From Bacteroidales bacterium (lineage in GTDB: Bacteria; Bacteroidota; Bacteroidia; Bacteroidales; NBLH01): 7,911 nucleotides of DNA. The stretch lies in assembly GCA_021647685.1 (NCBI GenBank), contig JAKIUH010000199.1:1-7911 (forward strand), given 5' to 3'. Numbering within the stretch: the stretch's first letter is position 1; each line of letters opens with the position of its first letter. The position numbers and the translations under genes were made by a program. The notes under the pieces are model-generated. The model was not told the DNA's origin, did no database searches, and was given only the letters and a program-made list of their open reading frames with translations. Below are positions 1-5,667 of the stretch, in pieces.

Positions 1-173
1 CCTCACATGGAAGAGCCCGGGTTAATGGTGTGTGGAGTGGTAGAGGAAGTAACTCGGCAGGTGAAAAAATTTATGCTTGGCAAAACCGGAATTGGGTATA
101 TTTAATAACAGCCCAAAGTAGTGATTTATTTGACCAAGCTATAAAAGAATTTAAATATATTGATTTTCAATAA
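1..173 (+). CDS. 3' end of an unrecognised protein (partial)
   Basis: An open frame beginning with the codon at position 3 runs without interruption to TAA at 171-173 and encodes the last 56 residues of a protein whose start lies outside the window. The visible tail is rich in Trp, Asn, Gly and aromatics, with segments such as YAWQNRNWVYLITAQ and FDQAIKEFKYIDFQ, and ends in an amphipathic helix-like stretch. This looks like the end of a compact globular domain. I do not recognise the family, and too little is visible to assign a function. That it is a real gene is supported by ordinary codon use and by a strong hairpin terminator starting at its stop codon. Confidence 0.6.
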   Translation, partial: SHGRARVNGVWSGRGSNSAGEKIYAWQNRNWVYLITAQSSDLFDQAIKEFKYIDFQ

Positions 174-205
174 AAAACATGTTCAAATCTTTTGAATATG
201 TTTTT
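173..205 (+). terminator. A/T-rich intrinsic terminator of the upstream partial gene
   Basis: A 15-bp stem with a single G-U pair is formed by AAAAACATGTTCAAA (173-187) and TTTGAATATGTTTTT (191-205) around a 3-nt TCT loop. The right arm itself ends in five T residues, and the stem starts at the last base of the stop codon. The symmetrical A-run and T-run mean it could also act on minus-strand transcripts. Confidence 0.7.
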
Positions 206-452
206 AGGGCTTGCTGAAAAGCTCAGATGTGCATCTATTTTGTATTTTGTGAAGTGCAGATGTATATAAATACTTTAAACTGAACAAAATACAAAAGAGG
301 TGTGCAACTGAGCAGCAAAAAACATTATGGCTTATAATAAAATAAATGCTTGCTTTTTCGGACAGTGTATTCAACAAACTTGCATTTCAATACAATAAAA
401 TAAACATAAAATATTGATTAATAATATATTTAGCGTTTTTCAACAAGCCCTA
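205..452. mobile_element. MITE-like element or insertion-sequence remnant
   Basis: The ends form terminal inverted repeats. The left end reads GGGCTTGCTGAAAA (207-220), and the right end, read on the minus strand, is GGGCTTGTTGAAAA (450-437), matching at 13 of 14 positions. The similarity resumes at GCT after a 2-nt offset. Each end is bordered by the dinucleotide TA (205-206 and 451-452), which fits a TA target duplication. No reading frame of useful length lies inside. Sub-terminal fragments resemble the ends, for example GCTTGCT at 348-354. The size, terminal repeats, TA flanks and internal hairpin fit a non-autonomous miniature transposon or an internally deleted insertion sequence. No transposase is present, so the family cannot be assigned. 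Confidence 0.5.
221..313. repeat. Long imperfect inverted repeat inside the MITE-like element
   Basis: The arms at 221-251 and 283-313 can pair over 31 positions with about 25 Watson-Crick pairs plus several G-U wobbles. The core is TATTTTGTATTTTGT against ACAAAATACAAAA, and the base of the stem is GCTCAG against CTGAGC. The loop is about 31 nt. A hairpin of this size is typical of miniature elements and would form in RNA read from either side. Confidence 0.55.
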
Positions 453-468
453 TTTAATCTGTTTGTTG

Positions 469-1320
469 CTATATTTGTATAGGATGCCAGCCTTGTTCAT
501 CAAAAATAAATACCTCTTTAAAGCCTTTTTCTGAAAGCAAGGTTCTAACATCAGGCAATAGAGCCATAACATCTTTAGGATGGTGAGTGTCTGCACTCAT
601 GCAAACCTTTATATTTAATTTTTTGCATTGGTCAATAATAAAGTTTGAAGGGTAAAACTCTTGATCTAAACCTTTTAATACTCCCCTTGTGTTAATTTCT
701 ACAATTGAATTACTTTTTGCAATTAGTTCAAGGCTTTCAAAGACCAGATTCCGATACCATTTTTCTGTTTCATCAAAAAAATAATTGCCTTTATTGTATT
801 TTTTAATTAAATCAAGATGTGCTATTATATCCGGCTGTTCATTAACAACCATATCGTTTACCTGTTGGTAATAGTACTTTACCAAACGTTTTATATCCCC
901 TTGGAATAATTCGTTTAAACCTTTTTCATACAGGGGTTTTCCTCCGTCATAATCCCATGCACGTCCGGTTTCCAAGAAACCGAGAAAATGAATCCCGCCA
1001 ATGGTATAATCTAAATTGAGGTGTGCAAAATTTTTAATTCCGGTAATATTTTTAATGTAGTCAATCTCCATTCCCAGAAATATTTTAATTTGTGCACTGT
1101 ATTTTTTTTTCAATTGTTTTATTGTATCAATGTATTCCAGCAAATTTTCATACTTCATGTTCCAGCCTGAGTTAAAAGGTACCGGTGAATGGCAGGAGAA
1201 CCCGTAGGCATACATTTGATTATCAATTGCTGATTTAGCATAAAGTTCAGCAGCTCCTTTACCATCGCTGTACTGCGTATGGCTGTGGTAATTCGTCCAT
1301 TTAAAATTATTTGTGCTCAT
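469..1320 (-). CDS. PHP-family phosphoesterase, histidinol-phosphatase-like
   Basis: This 283-residue metal-dependent phosphoesterase of the PHP superfamily most resembles the HisJ/HisK-type histidinol-phosphatases, which remove phosphate from L-histidinol phosphate in histidine synthesis. Visible metal-site motifs are HSHTQYSDG (H12, H14, D19), the CHSP histidine H44, E85 in GMEID, H111 in GGIHF, H168 in IIAHLD and the C-terminal SADTHHP (D244, H246). All expected ligand positions are occupied. I place the start at the ATG at 1318-1320. An in-frame TTG three codons upstream would lengthen it, but ATG is strongly preferred in this phylum. The protein appears cytoplasmic, with no signal sequence. 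It is monocistronic, with no histidine genes beside it, so its substrate is inferred from family only; other PHP phosphatases are possible. Confidence 0.82.
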   Translation of the reverse strand: MSTNNFKWTNYHSHTQYSDGKGAAELYAKSAIDNQMYAYGFSCHSPVPFNSGWNMKYENLLEYIDTIKQLKKKYSAQIKIFLGMEIDYIKNITGIKNFAHLNLDYTIGGIHFLGFLETGRAWDYDGGKPLYEKGLNELFQGDIKRLVKYYYQQVNDMVVNEQPDIIAHLDLIKKYNKGNYFFDETEKWYRNLVFESLELIAKSNSIVEINTRGVLKGLDQEFYPSNFIIDQCKKLNIKVCMSADTHHPKDVMALLPDVRTLLSEKGFKEVFIFDEQGWHPIQI

Positions 1321-1347
1321 GTTTGACAATATTTGTTGTTGCTTTTA

Positions 1348-1419
1348 ATAGCTTACTAAATTAAGCTATCTTGCTGTAAATTTATTAATTTATTGTTAAA
1401 TTTTTAATTTTTAAGCTAT
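1348..1419. repeat. Threefold TAAGCTAT motif upstream of the PHP gene
   Basis: ATAGCTTA at 1348-1355 and TAAGCTAT at 1362-1369 form a perfect 8-bp inverted repeat with a 6-nt spacer. The same word, extended to TTAAGCTAT, recurs at 1411-1419, directly against the -7 box-like TATATTTG at 1420-1427. The first two copies lie 28-49 bp upstream of the PHP start codon, so they could form a leader hairpin or a protein-binding dyad. No known regulator is identified. Confidence 0.35.
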
Positions 1420-1423
1420 TATA

Positions 1424-1455
1424 TTTGACTTTTTTTATAAAATGTTGTAAATTTG
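1424..1455 (+). promoter_or_regulatory. Bacteroidota-type promoter (TTTG-N20-TAAATTTG)
   Basis: TTTG at 1424-1427 and TAAATTTG at 1448-1455 are separated by 20 bp. This matches the Bacteroidota primary sigma factor consensus of TTTG about 19-21 bp before TAnnTTTG. Transcription would begin near 1460, far from the next start codon at 1671 and before the terminator at 1545-1571. It therefore appears to serve a non-coding transcript or a leader. Confidence 0.5.
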
Positions 1456-1459
1456 TTAG

Positions 1460-1571
1460 AAATCTCTCCGATTTAACTGTCTTTGCTGCTTTTTTGTTAG
1501 CAAGCATTGATGTAATTTTTTCATTTAGGTTTAGGTTAATGACTGGGCGGACTCCTTTCCGCCCTTTTTTT
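1460..1571 (+). ncRNA. Candidate small RNA or attenuated leader of about 110 nt
   Basis: This stretch lies between a consensus promoter and an intrinsic terminator and contains no plausible reading frame. The putative RNA contains a short stem (TTGCT 1483-1487 with AGCAA 1499-1503), a U-rich middle with a repeated TTTAGG (1525-1536), and the GC-rich terminator hairpin at its 3' end. It does not match the conserved core of SRP RNA, tmRNA or RNase P RNA as far as I can see. Alternatives are an attenuated leader of the downstream repressor operon, or a terminator that simply insulates that operon. The boundaries are predicted from promoter and terminator positions only. Confidence 0.35.
1545..1571 (+). 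terminator. GC-rich intrinsic terminator, + strand
   Basis: GGGCGGA (1545-1551) and TCCGCCC (1558-1564) form a perfect 7-bp stem with a 6-nt loop, followed immediately by seven T residues (1565-1571). The T-run is only on the + side, so it terminates rightward transcription. No protein-coding gene precedes it on that strand, since the gene to its left reads the other way. Confidence 0.8.
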
Positions 1572-1621
1572 AGTTTGTTAAGTTATTGATAACCGGTGTT
1601 TGATTTAAAATCATACAAATT

Positions 1622-1657
1622 AACTAATAAAATAGTTGTGTAACTAAAAATTTAGTT
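1622..1657. promoter_or_regulatory. Double operator AACTA-N6-TAGTT, probably for the BlaI-type repressor
   Basis: Two dyads share an identical format: AACTA-ATAAAA-TAGTT (1622-1637) and AACTA-AAAATT-TAGTT (1642-1657). They are separated by 4 bp, so their centres are 20 bp apart, about two helical turns on one DNA face. They overlap the -33 element and the spacer of the promoter of the repressor gene, the placement expected for autorepression. BlaI/MecI dimers bind such dyads, although the staphylococcal operators are built on TACA/TGTA. Assigning this site to the adjacent regulator is inference. Confidence 0.6.
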
Positions 1658-1666
1658 TTATATTTG
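1636..1666 (+). promoter_or_regulatory. Promoter of the repressor/protease operon, nearly leaderless
   Basis: TTG at 1636-1638 and TATATTTG at 1659-1666 are spaced by 20 bp and fit the Bacteroidota consensus. Only four bases (CGTC) separate the -7 box from the ATG at 1671. Initiation four to seven bases after the box would therefore start the mRNA at or within a base or two of the start codon. The second operator fills the spacer and would block polymerase. Confidence 0.6.
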
Positions 1667-1670
1667 CGTC

Positions 1671-2066
1671 ATGAACGAATTAACAAAAGCCGAAGAACAA
1701 GTAATGCAAATCCTTTGGAGGATTGAAAAAGGGTTTGTGAAAGATGTGATTACTCATTTTTCTGAGCCAAAACCTGCCTATAATACTGTTTCTACTATTA
1801 TCAGAATATTGGAGAAGAAAGGGTTTATCGGGCATAAGGCTTATGGAAAAACCTATGAGTATTTTCCTTTAATATCAAAAAAAGAATATACCAAAAGTTT
1901 TTTTAAAGGATTTTTGAGTCGTTATTTTAGTAATTCACTTCAGCAACTTGTTTCATTTTTTTCAAATGAAAACGAAATGAGTATAGAAGAAATGGAAAAG
2001 ATTATGAAAATGATGGAAGAAGAAATTAAACAGAAAAAAGAAAATAACAATGATAGATTTGAATGA
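1671..2066 (+). CDS. BlaI/MecI-family transcriptional repressor
   Basis: This 131-residue dimeric winged-helix repressor belongs to the Penicillinase_R family. The N-terminal domain (about 4-67) has the family hallmarks LTKAEEQVMQILW, the recognition-helix region PAYNTVSTIIRILEKKG (35-51) and the wing HKAYGKTYEYFPL. The C-terminal part (75-120) is a helical dimerisation region. By eye, the staphylococcal BlaI cleavage site (Asn-Phe in LVLNF) aligns with LVSFF at 93-97, so the scissile pair would be Phe96-Phe97 rather than Asn-Phe. The start is fixed by the conserved N-terminus and by the promoter just upstream. It overlaps the following protease gene by 17 bp, so the two are translationally coupled. 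Likely model: it represses its own operon until the protease partner inactivates it. No beta-lactamase lies nearby, so a link to beta-lactams is not supported. Confidence 0.9.
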   Translation: MNELTKAEEQVMQILWRIEKGFVKDVITHFSEPKPAYNTVSTIIRILEKKGFIGHKAYGKTYEYFPLISKKEYTKSFFKGFLSRYFSNSLQQLVSFFSNENEMSIEEMEKIMKMMEEEIKQKKENNNDRFE

Positions 2067-3555
2067 ATTTCTGTTAAAATCAAGTATTATTCTACTTGTT
2101 TTTTATCTTGGCTATTGGTTTTTATTGCGTAAAACCACGCATTTTAAATTGAGTCGTTTTTATTTGTTAAGCGGTTTATTATTAAGCCTTAGTATTCCAT
2201 TTATGCATTTTAGTATCCCCGAGGAATATCCGGCAGAAGTATTTGTTACTTTAGACAGTATTGAGGTAGGGGCTATTTATGCATCATCCGCAAAAACAGG
2301 TATTGATTATACGGAAATTCTTCAATTCATTTATTTTTCAGGAGCATTTATTTTATCATTTCGCTTAATTTTTCAGCTTTACTTGCTCTTTAAACTATAC
2401 CTATCATCAAAAAAAGAGCTGCTTCAAGGAAAAATAATTTTGCGAGGCAATAAAAACAATGCGGCTTTTTCTTTTTTTAATTTAATTTTTATTAACGAAA
2501 AGGATTGTAGGTCTGATGAGTTTATTGCTATTCTTCGACACGAAAGTGTTCATGTTGCTCAAAAACATTCGGTAGATATTTTATTTGCCGAAGCACTGTT
2601 GATTGTTCTTTGGTTTAATCCGTTCGCATGGTTGTACGTAAAAAGTATTAAGGCTAACCATGAATATTTGGCTGATGAAGGTGTGGTTCAAGATGGTTTT
2701 TCGGCAAACCGTTATCTTGAAATTTTGTTTGAACAAAGTTCGGGACTGCATTTGAGTTTGGCCAATAATTTTAATCAATCTTTAACATTTAAAAGACTAA
2801 ACATGATGAAAAAAATAAAATCAAGTAAAATTACACAATTTAGAGTACTGGTTGCCCTACCGGTAATTATTGCCATGCTTGCTTTTGTATCTTGCTCAAA
2901 AGAACTTTTAGATGTCCAAAATAAGAAAAGCATGGAGGTTAAGCAATTTGAAACAAAATCAGAAGAAAAAAATAATGATACAGATGGTAAAGTATTTTTT
3001 ATTGCTGAAAAAATGCCTGAGTTTCCCGGAGGTGAATTAGGTTTAAGAAAGTATATTGCCATGAATGTTAAATACCCGCACGAAGCGCGCAAACATGGTT
3101 TACAAGGGAAAGTATATGTGCGTTTTGTAGTAACAAAAACCGGTAATGTTGATAATGTAACAATTGCCCGTGGAGTAGATTCTATTCTTAATGAAGAAGC
3201 TTTGCGGGTTGTAAGCACCTTGCCAAAATGGGAGCCCGCAATGCAAAAAGGTGTTCCTGTAAGTGTTTACTATACAATACCTATTAATTTTGCTCTGCAA
3301 AGTACTGAAAATGACACAACTAAGTTTAATACTTCTAATTCTGATATAAATATGCAGGATAAGGCAATAAATTTTGTTGTATCGGATAATAATAAATTAA
3401 AACAAGATGAATATAGGCATAAGTTAGTTTTGCCGGAAGCAGAATTAGAAAATGCAAAAAAGCAGCTTAATAATGCCAAATCTGAGAAAGAAGCAGAAAA
3501 CTTAATTCGTAAAATAGCAGAATTGGAAAAGAAAATTAGCATTTTGAAAAATTAG
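2050..3555 (+). CDS. M56 (BlaR1/MecR1-like) membrane metalloprotease with TonB C-terminal domain
   Basis: This 501-residue integral membrane protein has hydrophobic segments at about 7-26, 35-53 and 91-118. The zinc protease motif HESVH (164-168) follows, with a likely third ligand E205 in NHEYLADE, and a fourth membrane segment at 264-281. The expected topology places the protease domain in the cytoplasm and everything after about 282 in the periplasm. Instead of the penicillin-binding sensor of BlaR1, residues about 321-415 form a TonB C-terminal-like domain (MPEFPGGELGLRKYI, then VKYPHEARKHGLQG, RFVVTKTG, PKWEPAMQKG and IPINF). A polar linker follows, and the last 45 residues (about 455-501) are a predicted coiled coil. 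The start is the ATG inside the end of the repressor gene. Role inferred: an envelope signal activates the protease, which relieves repression. The signal is unknown. Confidence 0.88.
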   Translation: MIDLNEFLLKSSIILLVFYLGYWFLLRKTTHFKLSRFYLLSGLLLSLSIPFMHFSIPEEYPAEVFVTLDSIEVGAIYASSAKTGIDYTEILQFIYFSGAFILSFRLIFQLYLLFKLYLSSKKELLQGKIILRGNKNNAAFSFFNLIFINEKDCRSDEFIAILRHESVHVAQKHSVDILFAEALLIVLWFNPFAWLYVKSIKANHEYLADEGVVQDGFSANRYLEILFEQSSGLHLSLANNFNQSLTFKRLNMMKKIKSSKITQFRVLVALPVIIAMLAFVSCSKELLDVQNKKSMEVKQFETKSEEKNNDTDGKVFFIAEKMPEFPGGELGLRKYIAMNVKYPHEARKHGLQGKVYVRFVVTKTGNVDNVTIARGVDSILNEEALRVVSTLPKWEPAMQKGVPVSVYYTIPINFALQSTENDTTKFNTSNSDINMQDKAINFVVSDNNKLKQDEYRHKLVLPEAELENAKKQLNNAKSEKEAENLIRKIAELEKKISILKN

Positions 3556-3817
3556 TTTTTGAAATAATAATCTGCCGATTATAAATCAGTATCTTATTGT
3601 TGATATATGCAATATTCACAAAAATAAAGCCTTTATTATCTCTCTGTTATTGATAATCGTCTGTTAAACTTTATCCTGTCGGGGGGGCAAAATTCTGGCA
3701 GGATATTACAGTTGACTTTATAATACTTAAATAAATACGATATAAACTTAACAGACTATTGATTGATATAGTTTAATATTAATTCCTGACAGACTTACTT
3801 TTAAAAATTTAATTAAA
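3556..3817. other. 262-bp intergenic region with nested inverted repeats
   Basis: No reading frame of note is present. The outer arms GTCTGTTAA (3659-3667) and TTAACAGAC (3748-3756) are perfect. Nested inside is ATCCTGTC (3673-3680) with GGCAGGAT (3697-3704), an 8-bp stem including one G-U pair. An unusual run of seven G residues lies at 3681-3687 in its loop. ACAGAC occurs again at 3789-3794. A small perfect dyad AATAAAG-C-CTTTATT (3623-3637) is a weak terminator candidate for the protease operon. I see no convincing TAnnTTTG promoter for the downstream gene. The nested hairpin could be a leader structure or a decayed mobile repeat. Confidence 0.4.
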
Positions 3818-5098
3818 ATGAAGCAACTTTTTATTCTTATAAGTTTGTTTTTTATTTCCTTTTCAACGCTTTCTCAAAATCCTAAACTAATCGACTCTTT
3901 AATTTCCGAAGGAAATTATTTGCTTGCATTAGAAGATGCAAAAGATTTGGTAAATAAAGACAGTTTGAATGCCGAATTTTGGGAACTATATGGAAAAGCA
4001 AACCGATTAAACCATAGATTCATTGAGGCAATTGGTGCTTACAAAAAAGCAAATCAATTAAAGCCGGAGGATAAAAGATTATTATTGATACTTGCTAAAA
4101 CATATCGCACTGCAGAAAATCTTCAAAAAGCCATTAATACTTATAAAAAAGTATTGGGTTTGGATTCAAATAATATAGCGGCACAAATCAATTTGGCTAA
4201 TTTATACCTGAAAACTCAAAAAATTAAAGAAGCTTATCCTGTTTTTGAACACTTATACCTTTCGGATACCTTAAACAGTGAATATATCAGGTTAATGGGG
4301 TATTGCAAATACAGGCAAGGAGATATTTTAGAAGCATTCAAATTGTACAGAAAATCTTATCAGGTAAATCCTGAAAATTTAAAAACCATTTATTGGTTGG
4401 CTGATATCTATACCAATAGTCAAAAATATGATTCTACAATCAATATGGTTACAAAAGCATTGAAAGTATATCACGACAATGGAAGATTATATGCAAAACG
4501 TGGTGATGCTTATTATCGGCGCGGACATTATTATCGTAGTAAGGATGATTATACCAGCGCTATTAATTTTGATTATAAAAGTTATCAGGTACAAAAAAGA
4601 TTAGGAAAAAGTCTGTATGCCATAAAAAAATACGATGAAGCACGTAAAACCCTTGAAAAATTAATCATGCGTGATACGAATGATTTTCAGGTATGTATGT
4701 ATTTAGGTGGAATATATAATGAATTGAAAAATTATCAAAAATCGCTTTTGTTTTATGAATATGCTCTTGATTTATTGCTGCCTGCTCCAATGACTATGGC
4801 AGCTGTTTATCGGGGTATGGCTGAAACTTATCATGGATTGGGACAATATCATAATGAAATTACAGCAATTAAAAAATGGCAAAAATACCGGTCGCAAGTT
4901 TATCCTTTGACAGAATATCTTCTTGAAATTGCTGAAATTTATGATAAAAGTTTAGATGATAAAAGAAATGCTATAAAATTTTACACCAAATATTATGAGC
5001 AAATCAAAGCTTATGAGGCGGATTATTGGCAAAAAAAAGCAGAGAAAGCCTTGGCTCGGATTAATCAATTAAAAGAAGATTTACATTTTGAAAAATAA
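3818..5098 (+). CDS. Secreted tetratricopeptide-repeat protein
   Basis: The 426-residue protein begins with a Sec signal peptide (MKQLFILISLFFISFSTLS). Cleavage is probably before Gln20, a common pattern in Bacteroidota, so the mature protein is periplasmic or otherwise exported. The rest is almost entirely TPR units of about 34 residues. I can place roughly ten between about 52 and 398, with the typical small/aromatic pattern, for example WELYGKANRLNHRFIEAIGAY, LANLYLKTQKIKEAYPVF and YLGGIYNELKNYQKSLLFY. There are no catalytic motifs. TPR solenoids are protein-binding scaffolds, so a role in an envelope complex is likely, but the partner is unknown. It lies 262 bp after the repressor/protease pair, probably as its own unit, and ends at a bidirectional terminator. 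Confidence 0.85.
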   Translation: MKQLFILISLFFISFSTLSQNPKLIDSLISEGNYLLALEDAKDLVNKDSLNAEFWELYGKANRLNHRFIEAIGAYKKANQLKPEDKRLLLILAKTYRTAENLQKAINTYKKVLGLDSNNIAAQINLANLYLKTQKIKEAYPVFEHLYLSDTLNSEYIRLMGYCKYRQGDILEAFKLYRKSYQVNPENLKTIYWLADIYTNSQKYDSTINMVTKALKVYHDNGRLYAKRGDAYYRRGHYYRSKDDYTSAINFDYKSYQVQKRLGKSLYAIKKYDEARKTLEKLIMRDTNDFQVCMYLGGIYNELKNYQKSLLFYEYALDLLLPAPMTMAAVYRGMAETYHGLGQYHNEITAIKKWQKYRSQVYPLTEYLLEIAEIYDKSLDDKRNAIKFYTKYYEQIKAYEADYWQKKAEKALARINQLKEDLHFEK

Positions 5099-5101
5099 AA
5101 A

Positions 5102-5126
5102 AGCCTGAAATTTTCAGGCTCTTGTT
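5102..5126. terminator. Bidirectional terminator between converging genes
   Basis: AGCCTGAAA (5102-5110) and TTTCAGGCT (5112-5120) form a near-perfect hairpin. On the minus strand it is followed by a clean T-run, the complement of the A-rich stretch before 5102. On the + strand it is followed by CTTGTTTTATTT. It sits in the 28 bp between the stop codons of the TPR gene and the FKBP gene and can serve both. Confidence 0.85.
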
Positions 5127-5621
5127 TTATTTAACATCAATTAGTTGTACATAAAATACCAGTGTAGAGTAGGGGGGGATACTTCCCGATCCTCCTGCTC
5201 CATAAGCTAATTCCGATGGAATAATTAACATGGCTCTTCCACCTTCTTTCATGTAAGCAATTCCTTCGTCCCAGCCTGCAATCACATCACCTTGACCCAA
5301 TGTAAATTCAAAAGGAGAGCCTCGATCCCATGATGAATCAAAAACAGTACCGTCTAATAATTGCCCTTCATAGTTTACAACCACTGTTTTACCTGCTTCT
5401 GCTTGTACTCCAGTGCCGGTTTCTGTTTCAATGTAGTATAAACCGCTTGCTGTTGGTGTGAGTGTGGTATCATTTTTTTCTTCATAATCTTTTATGTAGG
5501 CTTCGCGTGCATCAATTTCAGCTTGTATTAAATCATCCCAATAGGTGTTGTCTTCTTCGCATGCAGAAAAACTAATTGCTAAAACAACTAGTGTAAATAT
5601 TAACAGTTTTGTAATCTTCAT
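5127..5621 (-). CDS. FKBP-type peptidyl-prolyl isomerase lipoprotein (single domain)
   Basis: This 164-residue lipoprotein has a type II signal peptide ending ISFSAC, with Cys21 as the lipidated residue. It is followed by the acidic EED, which resembles the Bacteroidota lipoprotein export signal, so surface display is possible. After a short charged helix (about 27-50), residues about 58-164 form one complete FKBP domain that catalyses cis/trans isomerisation of proline bonds. Residues matching the FKBP12 active site are present: Y84, F94-D95 (VFDSS), F104 and F106 (FEFTLG), V113-I114 and W117 (VIAGW), Y140 (LAYG) and F156. It lies 46 bp downstream of a larger FKBP gene with strong similarity in this domain. 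The expected role is folding of exported proteins; GldI of the gliding system is a related lipoprotein type, but gliding is not shown. Confidence 0.9.
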   Translation of the reverse strand: MKITKLLIFTLVVLAISFSACEEDNTYWDDLIQAEIDAREAYIKDYEEKNDTTLTPTASGLYYIETETGTGVQAEAGKTVVVNYEGQLLDGTVFDSSWDRGSPFEFTLGQGDVIAGWDEGIAYMKEGGRAMLIIPSELAYGAGGSGSIPPYSTLVFYVQLIDVK

Positions 5622-5667
5622 AAAATTTATTTTTAAGTTATTTGGCTGCTAAATTAAAAATTTTTTT

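Noticed and set aside
1318..1329. TTG start codon giving the PHP protein three extra residues
   Set aside because: An ATG lies three codons in, the extra residues precede the conserved region, and TTG starts are rare in this phylum.
1460..1571. Assignment of the candidate transcript to SRP RNA, tmRNA or 6S RNA
   Set aside because: I see no conserved SRP tetraloop region and no tRNA-like ends, and I cannot demonstrate a 6S-like open-bubble structure by eye.
2581..3542. Minus-strand open frames of 65-147 codons inside the protease gene
   Set aside because: They lie entirely opposite a well-supported gene with conserved domains, show no recognisable family features and have no promoter or spacing of their own.
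1671..3555. Beta-lactam resistance operon
   Set aside because: The regulator and protease are homologous to BlaI and BlaR1, but there is no penicillin-binding sensor domain and no beta-lactamase or PBP gene in the window.
3755..3772. ACTA...TAGT dyad resembling the repressor operator, upstream of the TPR gene
   Set aside because: The spacer between the ACTA and TAGT arms is 10 bp instead of 6 and the outer base of one arm mismatches, so it does not fit the AACTA-N6-TAGTT format.
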